NCBI RefSeq assembly: GCF_051660745.1
Contig: NZ_JBOFQF010000028.1
Location: 62,001-126,000 of the forward strand
Direction: 5' to 3'
Source: Segniliparus sp051660745
Lineage (GTDB): Bacteria; Actinomycetota; Actinomycetes; Mycobacteriales; Mycobacteriaceae
DNA length: 64,000 nucleotides
Below, piece after piece: positions 60,148-64,000 of the stretch. Each line of letters begins with the position of its first letter. Position 1 is the first letter of the stretch. The notes below the pieces were generated by a model that was not told where the DNA came from, did no database searches, and worked only from the letters and a program-made list of their open reading frames with translations. The position numbers were made by a program, and so were the translations under genes.

Positions 60148-62343
60148 ATGAATGCCTTGAACCCAGAGGTGCACGAGGTCACTTGTGAGCTCGACAACGG
60201 CGCGTTCGGCGTCCGCACCGTGAAGTTCCAGACCGGCAAGCTCGCCCTGCAGGCGGCGGGCTCGGTCTTCGCGTCGCTCGACGAGGACACCACCGTCCTG
60301 TCCGCCACCACCTTCTCCTCGCAGCCGAAGAGCCAGTTCGACTTCTTCCCGCTCACCGTGGACGTCGAGGAGCGCATGTACGCCGCGGGCCGCATCCCCG
60401 GCTCCTTCTTCCGCCGTGAGGGCCGCCCCTCCACGGAGGCGATCCTCGCCTGCCGCCTCATCGACCGGCCGCTGCGCCCGTCCTTCGTCGACGGCCTGCG
60501 CAACGAGGTGCAGATCGTCGTCACGGTGCTCTCGCTGAACCCGAACGCGCTCTACGACGTGCTCGCGATCAACGCGGCCTCCGCGTCCACCCGGATCTCG
60601 GGCCTGCCGTTCTCCGGCCCCATCGCCGGTGTGCGGGTCGCCCTCATCGGCAGCCAGTGGGTCGCCTTCCCGACCGTCGAGCAGCTCGAAGGCGCTGTCT
60701 TCGACATGGTCGTCGCGGGCCGCGTGCTCGACGACGGCGACGTGGCGGTCATGATGGTCGAGGCCGAGGCCACCGACAACGCGATCGAGCTGATCGCGGG
60801 CGGCGCCACCAAGCCGACCGAGCAGATTGTCGCCGAGGGCCTCGAGGCCGCGAAGCCCTTCCTCAAGCAGCTCGCCATCGCCCAGGAGGCGCTTGCCGCC
60901 GTCGCGGGCAAGGAGGCCTTCGAGCTCCAGCAGTTCCACCCGTACCAGCAGGACGTCTACGACGCCGTGGACTTCAACGCCCGCGCGGTGCTGTCCGAGG
61001 CGTTGAGCCTGCCGGGCAAGCTGGAGCGCGAGGCGCGGATCGAAGCGATCAAGGCCGAGGCCAAGGCGCAGCTCGAGCCGCAGTTCGAGGGTCGCGAGGG
61101 CGAGATCTCCGCGGCGTTCCGCTCGCTGAACAAGAAGCTCGTCCGCGAGCGGATCCTCTCCGACGGCTTCCGCATCGACGGCCGGGGCCTGCGGGAGATC
61201 CGTCCGCTCTCCGTCGAGATCAGCCCGATCCCCCGGGTGCACGGCAGCGCGCTGTTCCAGCGCGGCGAGACCCAGATCCTGGGCGTCACCACGCTGGACC
61301 TGTTGAAGATGGCCCAAGAGGTGGACGCGCTCGGCCCGGTCACCAAGCGCCACTACATGCACCATTACAATTTCCCGCCGTACTCCACCGGCGAGACCGG
61401 CCGCGTCGGCTCCCCGAAGCGCCGCGAGATCGGCCACGGCGCGCTCGCCGAGCGCGCCCTGGTGCCGGTGCTGCCCGACCAGGCGGACTTCCCCTACGCC
61501 ATCCGCCAGGTCTCCGAGGCGCTCGGCTCGAACGGCTCCACGTCGATGGGCTCGGTCTGCGCGTCCACGATGTCGCTGCTCGCCGCGGGCGTGCCGCTGA
61601 AGGCTCCGGTCGCGGGCATCGCGATGGGCCTGGTGTCCGGCGAGATCAACGGCGAGACGAAGTACGTGACGCTGACCGACATCCTCGGCGCCGAGGACGC
61701 GTTCGGCGACATGGACTTCAAGGTGGCGGGCACCGCCGACTTCGTGACCGCGTTGCAGCTGGACACCAAGCTCGACGGGATCCCCTCGCAGGTCCTGGCG
61801 GGCGCGCTCGCGCAGGCCAAGGAGGCCCGCGACACCATCCTCGACGTGATCGCGAACGCCATCGACGAGCCGGGCGAGCTCTCGCCGCACGCGCCTCGGA
61901 TCACCACCATCAAGATCCCGGTGGACAAGATCGGCGAGGTCATCGGCCCCAAGGGCAAGATGATCAACTCGATCACCGAGGAGACCGGCGCCAACATCTC
62001 CATCGAGGACGACGGCACCGTGTACGTCGCCGCGACCAACGGGGACTCCGCGCAGGCTGCGATCGACAAGATCAACGCCATCGCGAACCCGCAGCTGCCG
62101 AAGGTCGGCGAGCGCTACCTCGGCACGGTCGTGAAGACCACCGCCTTCGGCGCGTTCGTCTCGCTCACCCCGGGCAAGGACGGCCTCGTGCACATCTCGA
62201 AGCTCGGCAACGGCAAGCGGGTCGCGAGCGTCGAGGACGTGGTGCAGATCGGCTCGAAGCTGCGCGTTGAGATCGCCGACATCGACGACCGGGGCAAGAT
62301 CAGCCTGATCATCGCCCAGGACGAGGCTCCGGCGCAGGCGTAA
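60148..62343 (+). CDS. pnp: Polynucleotide phosphorylase / guanosine pentaphosphate synthetase
   Basis: 731 residues. Two RNase PH-like domains (first from about 20, second from about 345 with RVHGSALFQRGETQ and MGSVCASTMSLLAAGVPL), then a KH domain (IKIPVDKIGEVIGPKGKMINSITEETGA, near 590) and an S1 domain (GERYLGTVVKTTAFGAFVSLTPGKDGLVHISKL, near 655). It degrades RNA 3' to 5' by phosphorolysis; in actinobacteria the enzyme also has a guanosine pentaphosphate synthetase label. GAGAGGAAC precedes the ATG. Confidence 0.98.
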   Translation: MNALNPEVHEVTCELDNGAFGVRTVKFQTGKLALQAAGSVFASLDEDTTVLSATTFSSQPKSQFDFFPLTVDVEERMYAAGRIPGSFFRREGRPSTEAILACRLIDRPLRPSFVDGLRNEVQIVVTVLSLNPNALYDVLAINAASASTRISGLPFSGPIAGVRVALIGSQWVAFPTVEQLEGAVFDMVVAGRVLDDGDVAVMMVEAEATDNAIELIAGGATKPTEQIVAEGLEAAKPFLKQLAIAQEALAAVAGKEAFELQQFHPYQQDVYDAVDFNARAVLSEALSLPGKLEREARIEAIKAEAKAQLEPQFEGREGEISAAFRSLNKKLVRERILSDGFRIDGRGLREIRPLSVEISPIPRVHGSALFQRGETQILGVTTLDLLKMAQEVDALGPVTKRHYMHHYNFPPYSTGETGRVGSPKRREIGHGALAERALVPVLPDQADFPYAIRQVSEALGSNGSTSMGSVCASTMSLLAAGVPLKAPVAGIAMGLVSGEINGETKYVTLTDILGAEDAFGDMDFKVAGTADFVTALQLDTKLDGIPSQVLAGALAQAKEARDTILDVIANAIDEPGELSPHAPRITTIKIPVDKIGEVIGPKGKMINSITEETGANISIEDDGTVYVAATNGDSAQAAIDKINAIANPQLPKVGERYLGTVVKTTAFGAFVSLTPGKDGLVHISKLGNGKRVASVEDVVQIGSKLRVEIADIDDRGKISLIIAQDEAPAQA

Positions 62344-62359
62344 GCGCCCAGAGCACGAA

Positions 62360-62399
62360 GGAAGGCCCCGGTCGGTTCGACCGGGGCCTTCCTCGTCTT
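62360..62399 (+). terminator. pnp terminator
   Basis: GGAAGGCCCCGGTCG (62360-62374), loop GTT, exact complement (62378-62392), then TCGTCTTTG: a 15-bp stem with a broken T-run. Confidence 0.88.
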
Positions 62400-62446
62400 T
62401 GTTTTCTCGCTGGCTCCGGGTCCTGGGCAATAGGTACGATCATGCG

Positions 62447-62767
62447 GTGATTCAGGACGGCATCCCGCCCCTCGGCGAAGATCTTTTGTACGCGGTCGTG
62501 TTCGAGGACGAGCTGTTCGAGGACTTCGGAGCGTGGGCGCTGTTCATCCCCGTGTTCTTCCTGCCGAGCCTCACGAGCTCCGCCGCCGCCCGCGTCGCGG
62601 GCCGGGCGAAATACGCGATCAAAGTCGAGGGCTTCGGGCTGGTCCCTGCGGTCGTGGCGTTGAACAAGGACAAAGACTTCATCCAGCTCACCGAGTGGCG
62701 AAAGCTCGTGCCCGACAGCGACGTGACGGCGTGGGCGGCCGTGGTGACGACGCGTCCGGGGTTCTGA
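62447..62767 (+). CDS. Small protein of unknown function
   Basis: 106 residues from GTG 62447; TACGAT (62435-62440) ends 6 nt before it. It has a hydrophobic segment (FGAWALFIPVFFLPSLTSSAAA) that may be a membrane pass or a buried core, followed by a mixed region ending VTAWAAVVTTRPGF. No recognised family. It is followed after 121 nt by the permease gene in the same direction. Confidence 0.6.
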   Translation: MIQDGIPPLGEDLLYAVVFEDELFEDFGAWALFIPVFFLPSLTSSAAARVAGRAKYAIKVEGFGLVPAVVALNKDKDFIQLTEWRKLVPDSDVTAWAAVVTTRPGF

Positions 62768-62888
62768 CCCCTCGGCTCGGGGCGCCCGTTGCGATCTCGC
62801 CGATCTCAAGGCTGGTGTTGGCCAGCGCTGTCTGCCACTGTTCTTCTCCGCAACGACCACCCGTTTGAGAAGGACTTCGAAACCGAAT

Positions 62889-64000
62889 ATGACGACCCTG
62901 CGCGACGCGCCCCCGCCTGCCGAGGCCCAGCCTTTGAGCCCGTCGGGCTCCTCGCCTGCCCAGCTCAAAGGCCAGTTGGGGGTGTGGAGCGTCGTGTTCA
63001 TGGTCGCGGCTGCGGCTTCGCCGCTCGGAGTGGTCGGAGGTCCGACCCCGCTGGGGATCGCCCGGGGCAACGGCGTCGGCTTCCCCGCCGCGTTCCTCGT
63101 CGCGGGCGCCGTGCTGCTGCTGTTCGCCGTCGGCTTCACGGCGATGACGCCCTACGTGCGCGTCGCGGGGGCGTTCTCCGCCTATATCGCCGAAGGGCTC
63201 GGGCGACGCGCGGGCACGGGCGCGGGGTTCGCGGCGCTCCTGTCCTACCTCACCCTGTTGGCCGGGGTGTACGGGCTGCTGGGCTCCGGCCTGGACGCGC
63301 TGCTGGTCTCGTACGGCGCGCCGAGCCTGCCGTGGCACGGCCACGCCGCGGCGGCGCTCGTGCTCGTCGGGCTGCTCGGGTACCGCACGATCGACCTCTC
63401 GGGCAGGGTGCTCGCGGTCGGCCTGGTCGCGGAGGTGCTCATCGTGGCCGTGTTGGACGCCGCAGTCGTCGTCAGCGGCGGGAAGGGGCTCTCGGCCGGG
63501 CTCTTCGACCCGAGGGAGGTCTTCTCCGGGTCGCCGGGGATCGGCCTGCTCTTCGCGTTGCTGAGCTTCATCGGCTTCGAGGCGACCGCCGTCTTCCGCA
63601 GCGAGACCCGCGACCCGGAGCGGACGATCCCGCGCGCCACCTACGTCGCGCTCGTCCTGGTGGGGGCCTTCTACGCCGTGGCCAGCTGGGCGCTCATCAG
63701 CGCCTTCGGTGACGCGGGGGCGCTGGAAGAGGCGCAGAGCCGTGGCGGCGACATGTTGGCGGACGCCACGACGGCGTACCTCGGCGCCGTCGGCGGGCAC
63801 ATCGTCCAGATCCTCTTCGTCACGAGCCTCTTCGCCTGCGTGTTGTCCCTGCACAACGTCGCGGCGCGGTATGTCTTCGCCCTGTCCGGGCAAGGCGCGC
63901 TGCACGTCTCGCTCGCCGCCGCGCATGAGCGGCACAACTCGCCCCACCGCGCGTCCGTCGCGGTCTCGTTGGCCGTCGCGGCGGCGTTGGCCGCGGCGGG
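62889..64000 (+). CDS. APC-family amino-acid permease (truncated by window end)
   Basis: The frame is open from ATG 62889 to the end of the window (370 codons seen). GAGAAGGA lies 15 nt upstream. Membrane segments characteristic of APC permeases: VWSVVFMVAAAASPLGVVGGPTPLGIARGNG (with the unwound TM1 Gly motif), GAFSAYIAEGLGRRAG, LLFALLSFIGFEATAVFRSETRDPERTIPRATY (TM6-7 region) and VTSLFACVLSLHNVAARYVFALSGQG. Substrate not determinable. Confidence 0.88.
   Translation, partial: MTTLRDAPPPAEAQPLSPSGSSPAQLKGQLGVWSVVFMVAAAASPLGVVGGPTPLGIARGNGVGFPAAFLVAGAVLLLFAVGFTAMTPYVRVAGAFSAYIAEGLGRRAGTGAGFAALLSYLTLLAGVYGLLGSGLDALLVSYGAPSLPWHGHAAAALVLVGLLGYRTIDLSGRVLAVGLVAEVLIVAVLDAAVVVSGGKGLSAGLFDPREVFSGSPGIGLLFALLSFIGFEATAVFRSETRDPERTIPRATYVALVLVGAFYAVASWALISAFGDAGALEEAQSRGGDMLADATTAYLGAVGGHIVQILFVTSLFACVLSLHNVAARYVFALSGQGALHVSLAAAHERHNSPHRASVAVSLAVAAALAAA

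Noticed and set aside
60124..62430. Open frame of about 770 codons opposite pnp
   Set aside because: Antisense shadow of pnp with no motifs, although unbroken.

Overview
The window is one contiguous piece of a high-GC actinobacterial chromosome. A complete yrbEAB-mceABCDEF operon, whiB3 next to groES-groEL1 (with a His-rich tail), an MPT63-like secreted protein, PknH-sensor-like proteins, a 13E12-type HNH remnant and many apparent leaderless transcripts place it in the mycolic-acid order Mycobacteriales. It does not look like Mycobacterium itself. A lineage such as Segniliparus is my guess, not a sequence-proven assignment. I saw no tRNA, rRNA, prophage, complete insertion sequence or CRISPR array.

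Layout. 1-10731: tail of a PucR-type regulator, a small secreted protein, then an Mce lipid-import operon (two permeases, six Mce proteins, two membrane-anchored accessory proteins). 10785-19321: metabolic and membrane genes (alpha/beta hydrolase, DUF445, PnuC, kumamolisin-type protease, DedA, MPT63-like protein, trans-sulfuration enzyme). 19334-20074: two paralogous small secreted proteins with degenerate Excalibur ends and a shared upstream element. 20218-25465: SF2 helicase, TPR-like protein, whiB3, groEL1 and groES under a CIRCE operator. 25544-29521: zinc metallopeptidase, Tat cupin, D-Ala-D-Ala carboxypeptidase and MHS transporter. 29582-33072: an amine/GABA catabolic module (aminotransferase, AsnC regulator, divergent aldehyde dehydrogenase), followed by MntH. 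34352-36472: secreted and sensor-domain-like proteins. 36543-40238: ilvBNC with a leader-peptide attenuator. 40299-43799: a catalytically dead S1 protease homologue, small membrane proteins and a decayed HNH gene. 43949-48091: a nitrate reductase fused to a CysJ-like flavoprotein. 48172-58405: a MoxR/DUF58/DUF4129/DUF4350 cluster, then divergent SpoIIM and RDD genes, with the RDD gene leading an operon containing a yellow/royal-jelly-like lipoprotein and a GH27 glycosidase. 58410-62343: ribF, rpsO and pnp. 62447-64000: a small unknown protein and a truncated amino-acid permease.

Two patterns run through the window. First, at least 25 non-operonic genes have a NANNNT -10 box only 6-7 nt before their ATG/GTG, the signature of leaderless mRNAs. 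One divergent pair shares two bases of its opposing -10 boxes. Second, several non-coding structures have a clear shape: a 54-bp perfect palindrome between whiB3 and groEL1, an ilv attenuator, a stem at the rpsO transcript start, a hairpin between groES and groEL1, and a dispersed repeat of about 92 bp lying directly downstream of two unrelated genes with a compensatory change in its stem.
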